The notes under the pieces are model-generated. The model was not told the origin of the DNA. It was given only the letters and a program-made list of their open reading frames with translations, and made no database searches. Positions 42,852-56,889 of a stretch of 64,000 nt of DNA are shown here, in pieces. The position numbers and the translations under genes were made by a program. The stretch lies in assembly GCF_033807715.1 (NCBI RefSeq), contig NC_084599.1, positions 1,408,501 to 1,472,500 of the forward strand, read 5' to 3'. Position 1 is the stretch's first letter. Every line of letters starts with the position of its first letter. Source of the stretch: Cololabis saira. Taxonomy: Eukaryota; Chordata; Actinopteri; Beloniformes; Belonidae.

Positions 42852-43340
42852 TCCCTCTGCCCGTTGCTTAGGCAGCACAATCTGCTTTACGTTAAACTAT
42901 TGTCGTAAACATCATTTGTTTTGCACAATCGTGTATTTTGACCAGTTTTGATTCTTAAGTGGTACCACACTTTTAACTGAAGATGCAACAAAATAATGAT
43001 TTCCCATGCATGCTGTTGGATTAAGAAGAACAATGAATAAAAGTAAAATCAACATTTATTACAACATTTTAAAATGAATGTCATTATCTGTATAACTTTT
43101 TTTTTAAACAAAACTTTATTGAAAATATATAAACTCTCAAAGAGGATAATGGACAAATATCAATTTAAATGCAATATGAAAAGAAAGGAAAAAAAAAAGA
43201 GGATTCTTGTAAGGAATACAAAAAACAAGGCGCTCTAAGAATTAAAAGGTGCATATGAATAAAATAAATTAAGCAATTAAATTCACATAATGGAGCATAG
43301 AAAAGGAGAGGAATTATTAAATTAGAATAACAAATAACGA
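42852..43340. other. intergenic, no recognised feature
   Basis: AT-rich sequence upstream of ect2; probably the 3' flank of the L1 fragment that follows. Confidence 0.4.
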
Positions 43341-43353
43341 GCAATGTCTAGAC

Positions 43354-43930
43354 TTATTTTATAGATTTTTTTTTTACTCTTTTGAGACATGTGAAAAAAA
43401 TCTTAACATTTTTAATAAAACCCCGGAAGGAGGGTTTACAATTTCTCAATTTGGCACAATGAATATGGTACTTACCCAGTAACAAAATTATATGAATAAT
43501 ATCAGAAACAGAAAATTCCAAATTATCCGACCATGAAGAAAATAATGTGCCTAAATTCAAAAGGTGGAACATTATTAATTTTAAGAGATATCCAATTGTG
43601 TATGTCTGTCCAGAAATAATGAGACAAAGGACATTGATAAAACAAATGATCCAGTGTTTCTTCATCCTTTTTGCAGAAGGAACATTGATCTACCTCAAAT
43701 TTAAATCTTTTTTTAAGAAATTCTGCCACAGGATATTCCTGTCGAATTATCCTTGTGCAAAAATCATGGAACAATCTAGATTTAAAAACAATACAAATAA
43801 ACTTGTTACCACACTTTTTATCAGTCAGAGTACATCCTTCGATTAATAGATTTGGTAATACATTTGAAGCTGCATTATACACAAAAAGTTCTGAATTAGG
43901 TGAATTAATGGTAGAGGAATAACGCTACAT
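43354..43930 (-). pseudogene. L1-like LINE ORF2 C-terminus
   Basis: The minus strand encodes FEVDQCSFCKKDEETLDHLF, YQCPLSHYFWTDI (the Cx2C...HLFxxCP zinc motif of L1 ORF2 C-termini) and LLLGKYHIHCAKLRNCKPSF. Frames shift at about 43530. 5' truncated near 43950. Confidence 0.75.
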
Positions 43931-43949
43931 ATTTTGTTGAATTCTCTAA

Positions 43950-44465
43950 AAGAACAATTGAAATTATATATTTTTTGGAAATCTGTACCTAAAAGAATCC
44001 CTTTACTATCCATTAAGTCAGTTACATAATGCCTTTATCAAACCAATTATTTGTATTTATTTTATTCATATGCGCAATGATAAAACAGTAATTATATTAA
44101 CAATACAAGAACAAATAATTGTGCATGAGAGGAAAAGCAGCCCCAAGGGCTTATAAAAAATCCTCCCCCTCAATACAAAATCACAAAAACAAATCAATAT
44201 ATAGAAAAAGAAAAGAAATGAAAGGAAAAAGAAAAGGTAAAAGAAACAACGAAAAACACAATAAACACACAACAAAAAAATATCCATAAAATGGCAATTT
44301 CATTTCAATTAGAATAGCCTATTAATTTTGCCTATGTTGGACCACACCCAGTGATCATGTGGACTGTTATAAATGTATATGAACATGTCAGGATTATGAA
44401 TTCCAAGTGAAAGCAAGACTTTGGTTTCGTCCTGGGGCCAGAGTTTTATGACTGGTACTGCCTCT
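43950..44465. other. AT-rich intergenic sequence
   Basis: Low-complexity A-rich minus-strand pyrimidine tracts at 44190-44260. No feature identified. Confidence 0.4.
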
Positions 44466-45420
44466 TAGAACAGACTCCCCGGGGGTTTACGACACCTAGG
44501 AGGGGGGTCAGACGCAGTATAGCCCCCACAAACCCAGCAGGGTTCCCGCCAGACCTGGAGGAACAAAGGAAAAGACAACGCAAAGGGACCAGGAACAGAC
44601 TCCCTGGGGTTACGACACCAGGGGGGGTTCAGACGAAATGGAGCCCCCAGGAAGCGAGCCCTGAAGGGGGGACTGTCCCTCACAGTAAAACCGCCCCCAA
44701 GCCCAAAAGCGGGAAGCACCCAATCACTTGCCAGGGGTGGTGACGTCACGCAGCCCGCGGAACTCAAACTCCCGTCCTTGCCCAGTGCTCACGCTCTCTC
44801 CTTCAGCCAGCGGACCGAACAGACGTTCCTGCCGACGGTGCAGCCGCTGCCGCATCTACTCCCCGAGAGCCTGGGGCGGGGAGGGAGCCGTTCCGGACCT
44901 GCATTAACAGGCCAGGCGTAAAATCCGATACCAGAGCGCGGCGCTCTCAACTCTCTCTGTCTGCTAACTCCTTTCTTCCTTTGAGCACTTTCCCCACACC
45001 AGGGACCGTGCCGTCCAGGACGACTGCTCCGCCAGAACCCGCCGTAGAAGCTCCAGCCTTGGACCCGCGAACCCCTCCCGCAGCCCGGCGACACACACGG
45101 GACGTGAGCCGACGTTCTGAGGGAGGAACCGGCCCCCCGTGCGCAACGAGGCCGGTGTTGAGGCCGCGGTCAGGACCAGAGAGCCGGCGTGAGGCGCCGC
45201 TGCAGCAACTGTTGCCCTTCTCTTTCTATCGGAGCATCCCCGCCAGAAGCGATCGGCGGTGGGGTCAAAGCTGAACCAGACCTCTCCGACACCGGGAACC
45301 CCCGGCAGGAACCCGGTCACCACCGACAGAGCCCCCAGCCCAGATCCAGAATCCAGAGGAGACGTGAGGTGGTGTTTGGGCGATCAGTCAGTTAGAACGG
45401 TGTAAAGCTGAACTTATGTT
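44466..45420. other. GC-rich segment of unknown origin, possible LTR
   Basis: CpG-rich, unlike its AT-rich flanks. Two imperfect copies of a ~120-bp unit (GAACAGACTCCC...TACGACACC...TTCAGACG) start at 44467 and 44593. About 450 bp downstream come TAAATAAATTCTG (polyadenylation-like, about 45645) and TGGTGCCCCGACGAGAA (45870-45886), which looks like a primer-binding site. Borders TG...CA were not found. Confidence 0.3.
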
Positions 45421-45949
45421 TAATGAGATTACTGTATGCGTATTACTGTACGTTATCATTATTGTGTTCTTTATCATCTTTATTATTATTACATTTGATT
45501 CTTTTCTTTTCATTCCATTCATTTAACTTTCATTTCATTTCTATTGATTGTTGTTTTTCTAGTTAGTTAATGGTTTTATGATACTTAAGATTCTGCCATC
45601 GGGATTTATTGGGTATTTGTTTATCATCTTTGATACCCGTATGTAAATAAATTCTGATTGATTTTTAATGAGTGGTTGTTGTTATTTCATGCAAGATTTG
45701 GTCACAAATTGATTTGTTTAAGCAGAGCCTAGTGTTCGGATATCACGCCTTCAACTGTTATCCTGTAAGTGATAGTAGGATTTGCTGTTATGCAGGATAA
45801 TTCAAATCATATGAGACTGATTTTCTGCTGTTTAGTTATCATTTTCCCCCGGAGTAAGGCCCCGGCGGTGGTGCCCCGACGAGAATTATTATCATTTTGA
45901 TAATTCAATTTGATAAATAGTCAACTTTATTAATTATTAATAATTATTA

Positions 45950-47725
45950 ATAATATTAATTAATAGCCTTCGATAACTGATCAGCTACGTGAGTTGCACA
46001 ACACCTAGATAAGAGATTCCCCACCAAGCTGGTCCTAAACATGTTTAAGGATGATGCAAACTTAAGAGACCTATCTAAAGAGTTCCAGAGTTGAGGGCCA
46101 TGGAATTTGATAAAGGATTTGTGACTGGAGGTTCGACAAAGAGGTAAATGAAAGTTCTTCCCACCTCTAACTGAATAAGAGTGAATATCTGATGATAACA
46201 GAAAAAAATTACGAAAAGTGCCTGGAATGTCTTGTTTGGAATGAGTGAACTTGAACATAAACAGGCATGTTTGAAACATATTAATAGAAAAAAATGTATA
46301 ATAATTTAAATTAGCTAAATAAGGGTGCAGAAGGTGCTTGATGAGTAGAATATGAAATCATTCTCAAAAATCTTTTTTGAATTAAAAATAATTTATTAAG
46401 GTACGAAGAATAAGAAATGCCCCAAACAATGTTGCAATATGTCAATAAATTAGACTATAATATAATATCATGAGACAGGACTGATTAACTAAGAAAGAAA
46501 CTCTTCTAATAATGCCATAGGACTTCCATCCACTAAAAACAGTGAAACAGAAGGGGCCCGAGAATTGACCCTTGAGGCACACCATAACATAATTTTTCTT
46601 TCTTAGATTCATGACCATTAATACAAACATATTGGGCCGCTCGGTGGCGCAGTGGGTTAAGCAGCGGGCCATGTACTGAGGCTACAGTCCTCCTGCAGCG
46701 ATCACGGGTTCGAATCCAGCCCACGCACCTTTGCTGCGTGTCTTCCCCGTTCTCTCTCTCTACCCCTTTCCAGTCTGCATCTCCAATAAAGGGCCACTAG
46801 AGCCCAAAAAAAACCTTTAAAAAAAAAATACAAACATATTGTTCTCTGTTGCAAAGGTAATCTTTAAACCATGTGATCACAACATCTTAAAGACCATATC
46901 TATGGAGTTTTGACAAGAAAATACCATGGTCAACGGTGTCAAACGCTTTTGAGAGATCCAGGACCTTGGAGAAGCAAGGCAAGGCGAAATTGGTCTATAA
47001 TTGTTAAAAACACTGGGTTCTCCTTCTTTAAAAAGAGGTAAAACCTTTGCCACTTTAAGATCACTAGGGACTATCCCAGTCTTCAGGGACACCACAAAGA
47101 CATGTGTTAAAGGTTTTTTAATGATGGAAGCTACTTCCTTTAGGAGCTTAGCCTTGATTTCGCCGTGACCCGCTGCTGAATTATTCAGATTTACAATAAT
47201 GTCGATCACTTCATTAATTGTGGGTGGTTCAAAGTTTTGCAAGGCAGGAAAAACTCCAGTAAAATTTATCTGTGGGACAGTCATTAGATGGGCCGAGTTT
47301 CTCAGCCAAGGTACCACCAACATTTACAAAAAATGTGTTAAATTCATTTGCTATGTCAGAAGGATTTGAGAATGTGGACATGCCATCAGTAAATTGGGAT
47401 GGAAATTTAGCAGGTGCCTTTCTCTTGTTTAACAATTCACTCACTATATTCCATGTATTTTTTATGTTGTTAGTAGATCCTTTACATTTATCAGTATAAT
47501 ATTTCTTCTTTGCCATACGAAGTAAATAAGTGAACTTGTTTCTATATTTTTTATATGTATCAGAATTCTGTTGGATTAGAAATAAACTTTTTGTATAATC
47601 TGTTTTTCTTCCTTGAGGATTTTAAGAATCCAGTAGTGAACCAAGGTTTATTAAAACCATATCTTTTATTGATTTTCAGGCTCACAGGTGGAAAACACTC
47701 ATTGAATGCGGTCTTAAACATATGA
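45950..47725 (-). pseudogene. L2-like LINE ORF2, linker to C-terminus
   Basis: On the minus strand from 47725: YGFNKPWFTTGFLKSSRKKN, NIKNTWNIVSELLNKRKAP, DIANEFNTFFVNVG, NNSAAGHGEIKAKLLKEV, VIPLF-like LKVAKVLPLFKEGEP, NYRPIS, then YGVPQGSILGPLLF at 46560 and LWNSLDRSLKFASSLNMF at 46060. A SINE interrupts it at 46635-46827. The matching 5' part may be the fragment at 55027-56176. Confidence 0.85.
46635..46827 (+). repeat. tRNA-derived SINE with 14-bp target duplication
   Basis: GCTCGGTGGCGCAGTGGGTT (A box region) and CGGGTTCGAATCC (B box), then CCAATAAAGGGCCACTAGAG and an A-rich tail. Flanked by ATACAAACATATTG at 46621-46634 and 46828-46841, a perfect duplication within the LINE. About 193 bp. 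Confidence 0.9.
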
Positions 47726-47726
47726 A

Positions 47727-49479
<1,753 letters not shown>

Positions 49480-50382
49480 TGTCACAGGGGTGGTTCTTAG
49501 CGTTCGAGGGTGAGCAGCGCTCAGTAACCCACAAACAAAGCGGTGGTGCAGCAACAAACGTTTATTGCGCAAAGATTGTATAAAATCGGGGTGGGGAAAA
49601 TGTCCTTAAAAGGGGAGAACTGTTTCCTAAAAGGGCCAATCCTTAAAAGGTTAAAAATGAACAGTCGCAAAGTCAATCTGTTCCGGGGTCCACTGTCTTG
49701 TCCAAAGGACGGTCCTCTTGCGCCCCCTCTGGAATCCTTGGCAGTCAGGCCCACACCAACAGGGATCCTCTGCTATACAGCTCCGGTCGACAATCACTGA
49801 CCCTGGAGCAAAGAAAGAGAGCCAGCAATCTGCCCTACAACCACAGGATATTTGACTTGCTATCACGACGTGGTTCAGCAGGCAACAGCCAGTGTATTGG
49901 TTAGGGAAACTCACAGCTTTTGGGCAGAAGTTCCTACTTCTGCCATTTCGTCCAAAGGCCTCCAATACACTGCTGTATTTGTTGTCTGGTCTGTCTGGGT
50001 CTGCAGGGGCTCTCCAACAACGAGGTATCCTGTGGGCCTCTGTCCGTCCGTTCAATCTCCCAGCTTGAATGTCTGTCTTGAATATATAAGGGGAGGGAAA
50101 CCCTCCCCTCATTCACCATTGGTCTAGGGGGGCCAGCCTGCAGTGGTTAATTGGCCACTGCAGCTGTCAGTCAGGATTTCAGTCTCTGCCTTGATAGTGT
50201 TCAGCTGTGTCTAATCAACTCAAAACAAAAGGTAATTGCATGTCAAACTCAAACACATGAAAAAAGTTACATTTCAAACATTAACTAACAAAGCAACAAA
50301 ACAAGCATGCAAATAAAATGCTTAACAACAATTCCAAAACAATAAACAAACAATTAGACACAGCCTGGCACTCAGCATGACA
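49480..50382 (-). repeat. gypsy retrotransposon 3' LTR
   Basis: Read on the minus strand it starts TGTCATGCTGAGTGCC and ends CCACCCCTGTGACA, with TG...CA termini. Directly upstream is the polypurine tract TGTAGGGGGG (50383-50392). Contains AATAAACG-type signals near 49560. 903 bp. No second copy is present, so the element lacks its 5' LTR. Confidence 0.85.
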
Positions 50383-50420
50383 CCCCCCTACAGTTTATCC
50401 TTGGCAGTCCCTGCCAACAT

Positions 50421-51122
50421 TCAACAATACCGTCCCGCTGGTAGACCCAAGTTTGCACGGGTTGATCGCCGTGGTAAATCCTGCACCCCGGCTGGCTCAG
50501 CGGGTGCGCCAAAACCTGGTGGGAAATATAAGATAGGGGGTAGAGCACTCAGCTCCCTTTCCTGTACAACAGTTTCCTTAGCTGCATCACATATAGGGCC
50601 AACACAAGGTTTAAGGGCGTTCCTATGAAGGGTCTTTTCTACACCTCCTCTTTCTGGCCTAACCCTGTAAGTCAGCCCTGTATCCCCAACTGTTCCCACC
50701 ACCACGTGAGGTTCTGGATTCCACCAACTCTGCAGCTTCCCGTGACCTTCTCGGTTCCTATTCCGCACCCATACCCTCTCTCCTGGCACAAGCAAGGGAG
50801 CATGAGCCTTTCGGTCATAGTGCTCCTTCTGTTGATTAGCCCCCATTTTCCTATGGGCCAAATCATAAGCAAAGTTAAGCCTTTTGTGGTGTTCGCTGAC
50901 CCAAGTTGCTACATTTTGGCGACGCTGAGGGGGGGCGACTCCTAGGCTAACATCCACTGGAAGCCTAAGGTGACGGCCGAACATAAGATATGAAGGGGCG
51001 AAACCGGTTGCACTGTGTATAGTGTTATTGTAGGCTTGCAACAGTTCAGGGAGGTACTCTGGCCATTTACTCTGTTTATCTACCTCAAGGGTACGCAGCA
51101 TGTTAAGCAACGTCTGATTGAA
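50421..51122 (-). pseudogene. gypsy pol, C-terminal integrase part
   Basis: Continues the frame of the main pol ORF after an in-frame TGA. Contains WPEYLPELLQAYNNTIHSAT, FAPSYLMFGRHLRLPVD and GERVWVRNRN, the end of the integrase core and a GPY/F-like C-terminal domain. Ends close to the polypurine tract. Confidence 0.85.
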
Positions 51123-54100
51123 TCACTCCACCCTACCGTTACCAGACGGGTGGTAGGGGGTGGTTCTGCTCTTAGAAACGTTGTATACATCACACAGTTG
51201 TTTCATTAAATCCGATTCAAAGTTTGGACCTTGATCTGAATGGAACCGTGAGGGGCAGCCAAAAGTCTGGATTATGTTTGTCCAAATTGCTCTGACAGTC
51301 GTTTTTGCAGTTTGGTCACGGGTGGACACGGCCCAAGCATACCGTGTGAACATGTCTGTCATGACTAGGATATTCTGGTAAGGATCATTAGGTCTGCTTA
51401 GAGAAAGGAAGTCCAGGGCCACAACCTCTAGGGGATATGACACAGAGATGGGTTGTAAAGGGGCCCTGGGGTCTGTCCTATCCTTTTGCAAGCTACAGCA
51501 GACACACCCAGAGTTGAACCCCCATACCTCCTCTTCCATATTGGGCCAGAAAAAGAAACGTCTCATGGCTGACAGTGTCCTTTCCACTCCGGCGTGGGCA
51601 GCAGCCTGGTGGTACTTCTCCCAAACAGTCTTACACCTGGCAGTTGGACAGATGACCTGGGAGTGTAGTTCATGTGTGTAGGGGTCAACAGCCTTACGGC
51701 ACAGCACACCATTTTTAAGGTAAAGTCTCTTACGATGATGCAATAACCGCTGTGCCTTTGCAGACAGGGCTTTCCTCTCCAATGTTCCTGGCCAATATCC
51801 CATCTCCACGTACCTCTTGACCTGTTGTATGCCCTCATCTCCATTTTGCAGAGCCCCCCAGTCCTCATTCCCGCACCCCAACACATCGTTGAGGTCTGCG
51901 GATGCGGCTGCACCAACTCCGTTCACACCAATTGGTGACCTTTGAGCTCCTGTGGAGGGTACAACAGTTGCAGGAAATCTGGACAAAGCATCGGCATTGG
52001 TGTTCTCTTTACCTGCCCGATATTTCACCTCAAAATCAAAAGAGGCTAGCTGTGCAACCCATCTCTGTTCGGTGGCACCCAACTTGGCAGACTGTAGATG
52101 AGCAACGGGGTTGTTATCTGTATAGACAATAAACTTGGCTTCTGTAAGATAGTCTTTGAATTTTTCTGTGATTGCCCACTTCAATCCCAAAAGTTCCAAC
52201 TTACAGGAGCTATAGTTAGCATCGTTCTGTTCAGTGGGGTGTAGGGTACGGCTAGCATATGCTATAACCCGTTCACGGTCATCCTGTTTTTGAGCCAACA
52301 CAGCCCCTAAACCCTGATTGCTAGCATCAGTATAAACAATGAATGGCAAAGTGAAATCAGCATACGCTAATACTGGAGCTTCGGTTAGTACAGTTTTTAG
52401 ACGATCAAAGGCAGATTGGCACTCCTCCGTCCATTCCACTTTACGACCACTGGACCGTTTATCATTGGGTATGCCAGTTAATAATGCATTTAGAGGTCGG
52501 GAAATTTTAGAAAAGTTTGGGACAAAACGTCTATAATACCCAGCCAAGCCGAGGAATGCCCTTACCTCTCTGACAGTGGAAGGTGTAGGCCAGTCAACCA
52601 CAGCAGAGATCTTTGATGGATCCGGATGAACTCCATATTTATCTACCACATGACCAAGGAACTTCACCTGTCGTTGTAGTAAGTTACACTTGTCAGGTCT
52701 CAACTTCAGTCCATGCTTATGCAACTTCGCAAAGACTTCCTCTAGGTGTTGGCTGTGTGTTGCAAAATCTGGGGAGTACACTATGATGTCATATAAATAT
52801 ACGAGCAGAGATTTAGCAATTTGGCCACTAAGACATTGTTGCATTAAGCGCTGGAAAGTGGCAGGGGCATCGCAAAGACCAAAAGGCATCCGTTGGAACT
52901 CGAACAAACCCAGTGGTGTAGTGAAGGCAGTTTTTTCTTGGTCCTCAGGGTCCATTTCCACTTGCCAATACCCGCTCGCCAGGTCCAAGGTAGTAAAACA
53001 TTCTGCTTTGGTAAGAGAAGTCAGTGTCTCCTCGATTCTAGGGAGGGGAAAAGCATCTTTGTGGGTTACAGAGTTCAGCTTCCTATAATCCACGCAGAAC
53101 CTCCAACTTCCATCTTTTTTTCTCACCAATACAATAGGTGCTGCCCATGGACTAGAGCTTTCACGTATTACCCCTTTTTCAAGCATGTCGGATAGAAGTG
53201 CTCTCACCTCCTTATACATCATAGGTGGCAATGGTCGGAAACGCTCTCTAATAGGGTTAGCATCACCAGTATGTATCATATGTTTCACAGTGCCCGTTTT
53301 CGCAAAGTCTTCCTCATGGGTGGCAAACACCTTCTCCCATTTGTTAAGAAGCTCCTTCAGCTTGCCTTGCTCTTCTTCAGTTAGGTCTAGTCCACTTGTT
53401 AAGTTGGCTAGGTCAAAAACGCCATCTTGTTCACTTTCCATGGTGTTAACACAGGCTTCAACCAAGCCCACTTCAACTGCACCATCAGCCTCCGGGGTCA
53501 AGCTCACATCCTTAGCTCCCACCACATCCATCTCCTCTACATAAAACAGCTTGCCCAACTTCTGGTAGCGATCTAGGGACACACTAAATGGGTTCAAATT
53601 AGGAATTCGTACAGGAATTCTGCCATTTTTTACCACAGCCAGTGTTTTTGCGATATTCACAGTACTTAGCTCTTGGTGTCCCTCTACAAGTGCAAAATAG
53701 TCCTTACGACATGGACTGGCTCGGGCGCGGCCCCACACCACCACTTCGCTTCTGGCCGGCACCTGGATCGCCTCGCGTCTCGCTGGCCGGACGTAACCCA
53801 GGAACCCATCTGCAGGGGTGGCAGCAATCTTCTGGCAGACAGCAAATGCATCTTTCCAGGCTCGCTGTGACTTTGGATTCTGACAAGAAAAGGACACTGG
53901 GCCCCCTGGCCCTCGAAAAACAGCATCCCACCAAGGTTGGATAACGTTCATTCCCACTATCAAATGGGAAGATGTGGTTCCATCCTCCACAATAACTATG
54001 CCACGGCCAGGAATGGTTATTCCCTGTATCTCAAAATCCATGACAGCGTAACCAATATAAGGGATTTTAAGCCCATTAGCAGCTTTGAGTCTCAGAAAAG

Positions 54101-54299
54101 AGGTGTCAGTGTCCATGTTGTTGTTGGTATGTTGGCCAAAGTGTTGGGCGAGTAAGCTCTGATGCATTAATGTGACTTGGGAACCTGTGTCCAAGAGGGC
54201 ATGTAGTTTAACACCCCCTACAGACAAGTTAACTGTTGGACATTCACCAATAAAAGGTTCAGTGGCCCTCTGTGGATGTTCAATAGCTGTTAACCCCAC
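51123..54299 (-). pseudogene. gypsy pol: protease, reverse transcriptase, RNase H, integrase
   Basis: 1058 codons. LLDTGSQVTLM (about residues 35-45) is the aspartic protease site. RT: VDYRKLNSVTHKDAFPLP (403-420), FTTLDLASGYWQVEMD (435-450), MPFGLCDAPATFQRLM (471-486); the active-site block at 501-504 reads YLYD, so the first of the two catalytic aspartates is a Tyr. RNase H: YTDASNQGLGAVLAQ (656-670) and YTDNNP. Integrase: HAGVERTLSAMRRF, a CVCC knuckle, LDFLS, HSDQGPNFES and a catalytic Glu that is the last residue before the TGA at 51125-51123. Both lesions make it inactive as read. Confidence 0.92.
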
Positions 54300-54325
54300 C
54301 GCCTGGGCCTCGGTAGCAGGGTAAC

Positions 54326-54960
54326 TTAGTTTAAACCTAGGCTAGATTCTGAGGAGTTTTTACAAAATCTTGCAATGTGGCCTGACTGTTTACATTGCCT
54401 ACAAATTGGCCTACCATTCTCATCCCACATGTTGGGGCTACCAGGTTTAGCCCGCCTGGGTCTAAACTGTGGCTGGGCGTAGGCCTCAGGATGATGAGTT
54501 GCCTGGCTGGTCTGGGATGGACCTGTGGCCCATGACTTAAGTTCTTTAACCAGGTCATGTTTCCAGTCTGTTAGTTGGCCCATCATTTCTTCCATGATTT
54601 CTCTCTTAAGATGTTGCTTCCAGTCAGTCTGTGAACAAGATTCAGAATAGTTAGACCTGCCTACTGCTGCACATGTAACCTCCGGCCATTTTGTTCCTTG
54701 TTGCTCCTCCTCTAACAAGGCCTCTTGCTGTATTTGGGCAAAGGTTGCATCAGCATTAAGACGGGCAAACCTCTTCAGGGCTTGGAGCAGGGGCCCTTCT
54801 TCGAGGCCCAACAAAAACTGGTCTTTCAGGTGAGAGTCAGTAGGGGCCTCATCTGGGTTGTGCTGCCGCAGCTTACAATATAGTTCCTTCAAACGCAACA
54901 CATATGCCCGCACCGGCTCATCCGGTCTTTGAACACATCCAAAAAACTAGAGGGCTCATT
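54326..54960 (-). pseudogene. gypsy gag, 5' truncated
   Basis: Contains AYVLRLKELYCKLRQHN, FLLGLEEGPLLQALKRFARL and a C-terminal zinc knuckle CRQCKQSGHIARFC (Cx2Cx4Hx4C). It ends 26 nt before the pol ATG, in a different frame. Upstream sequence becomes LINE at about 55010, so the N-terminus, primer site and 5' LTR are missing. Confidence 0.85.
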
Positions 54961-55026
54961 CTTTTGGGTTTGGAACGCTTCATCTGACATTATTACTAGA
55001 AAACTTAAAACGTATACGAATTTTTT

Positions 55027-55542
55027 TCATAAATCCTGCCTCAATCCGGCCTCAAGCTCCTTTAATTCCAAAAAGACGGATTTAAACTCAGTTTCCTTTG
55101 AGTATAATTCAAAATCTTTCCTTAATTTAAATTGATATTGATTATGAACAAAAACAGCAACTCCTCCTCCAGCTCTTTCCTTTCTATTTGAAAATACTAA
55201 AGTGTACTGAGGTATGTTGTAAAGCTCAACACTTTCATCAGAGAGCCATGTTGTTTCCGTCAAAGCAATGGTTGAAAATTCATGTTTAAGAGTTGACAAG
55301 AAATGCACAAATTGATCATTATTTTTAGGAAGGCTGCGTATATTTAAGTGAATTGTAGAAAAGGCATTGAATTTACTGGTTAAGTTGCCAGTCAATGTAT
55401 GAAATTCATCTTCATTATAGTAGTTACATGAATTAGACTCACTATTAAATCTGCTAAAGAAATTAACGTCTGGGTCATGTAAATCCATACAATCCATAAA
55501 ATGATAATCACTTGCGGTGAATGGGCTAAAAGATCCAACCAT
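55027..55542 (-). pseudogene. L2-like LINE ORF2, endonuclease N-terminal half
   Basis: STIHLNIRSLPKNNDQFVHF, TIALTETTWLSDESVELY, and ERAGGGVAVFVHNQYQFKLR form the first half of an APE-type endonuclease. It stops at the junction with the gypsy element. It could be the 5' part of the LINE whose RT lies at 45950-47725. Confidence 0.85.
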
Positions 55543-55586
55543 GAGAAGATCATGTTGAAATCAGCTCCAGTGCATACCTGTTGGGG

Positions 55587-56176
55587 TTAGACATCTCCCT
55601 GCCGTCTTGGGGTGCTGCTGCGAGGATGTATGATCAATTTGTTGTGACGGAGAAAAGCAGCTTTCAACTTGGGCATTAGGTCTTTTCTTTTCTGGCGGAC
55701 GGCATCTGTATAATCCTCATTTATGTACATTTTAGAGCCTTTAAGGTATTTGGCCCTCTGGAGAATCATTGATCTGTCCTTGTACTTAGCAAACTTAACT
55801 ACAGTTGTCCTGGGTCTGTCACTCCCTGACCCAGGTTTCCCTGCACGGTGAGCCGCTCCATCTCCATCATCTCCTGTAGTTGGAGTTTCTCCCTGAAGAC
55901 TCTCTTAACCTTTTCCTCCGAATCAGCCCATGTTTCTCCTGGTGTCTCCTCAATTCCATCTATGACCAGGTTGTGCCTTCTGGGCTGTCCCTCTAGATAA
56001 TCCATTTTGTCAGTGACGGTCAACAAACTCTCACATATTTTGAAAATTTCAGATTGTATGTCTTTACAGTGATCAGTCTGTTTAATGTTACCCATTTTGA
56101 TGTCATCTACCTCTTTTTGTGTGAAATGAATACTGGCTTTAATTACTTTTAAATACTGATTTTCTACTAATTGCAA
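55587..56176 (-). pseudogene. LINE ORF1 (coiled coil and RRM-like)
   Basis: A coiled-coil-like helix (MDYLEGQPRRHNLVIDGIEE) leads into an RRM-like fold (VFREKLQLQEM) and, after a frame change at about 55790, YLKGSKMYINEDYTDAVRQK and RHNKLIIHPRS. ORF1 of this type precedes ORF2 endonuclease in fish LINEs, as here. Confidence 0.75.
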
Positions 56177-56340
56177 TTACTCTACTTTTCCATAAAGTTG
56201 ACTTATGAGTAGAGAAGTTGTGGGCAAATACCCTTTTCCAATTATCTGTGTAACTCAACGCCAGTGCTCTTGACATTCAACTTATTCTTGACAGAATACA
56301 GCACTGCTGTGCAGCACAACATTCACTTGAATTGTGATGA
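56177..56340. other. short segment between LINE and DIRS element
   Basis: No feature recognised; probably the 5' UTR of the LINE or flanking genomic sequence. Confidence 0.4.
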
Positions 56341-56347
56341 AAGGGAT

Positions 56348-56446
56348 GTTCTATTTCGTCCCTACTGACCGCCAGGCGGTGCTGTAAGCACTGGATATCT
56401 CCCCTCGTGCATGCGCATGTCGAGTACAATACCAACAATGTCACGT
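56348..56446. repeat. DIRS left inverted terminal repeat
   Basis: Outer 49 bp identical (inverted) to 63385-63433; also shares AATACCAACAATGTCACGT with the right end. Confidence 0.9.
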
Positions 56447-56889
56447 CACCCGTGACCCCTGCATGACCCCCGGAAGGGGTATAACTTCTGGCGTCAGCAT
56501 GGGATCGACTTCTCAATCTTCCTCAATCGCGCTGAAGTACAGGACGGAAATAGAAGGCTGGTTGAAAGCTTCTTCCTCCCTAAACCGCCGGCCCCGGTGC
56601 AGCTTCGTGCCGTCAGGTAGGAGTAACTATCTCTTTCGTCCTCCAAGAAGCTGTGGCCGCGCGGTATTTATTGGTGTTCGGTTGCGGCGGCGTCTCCCCG
56701 CCCCGCCCCCCGGCCCAGCTGACAGATGGTAAGCTGTTGGCTGCGCCCGACACCTGAATATTCTGTGCAGTTGTTTTTTCTGCTAAAAAAAATATATATA
56801 TATTTTCCTTGCAGTTATTTTTTTCTTAAAAAAAAAAAAGAAAAAAAATATATATATAAGAAAGGAAAAGAACAGCGCCTTTTTGGCCT

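Noticed and set aside
46640..46720. tRNA gene near the second SINE
   Set aside because: Flanking 14-bp target duplications and an A-rich tail show it is a retroposed SINE.
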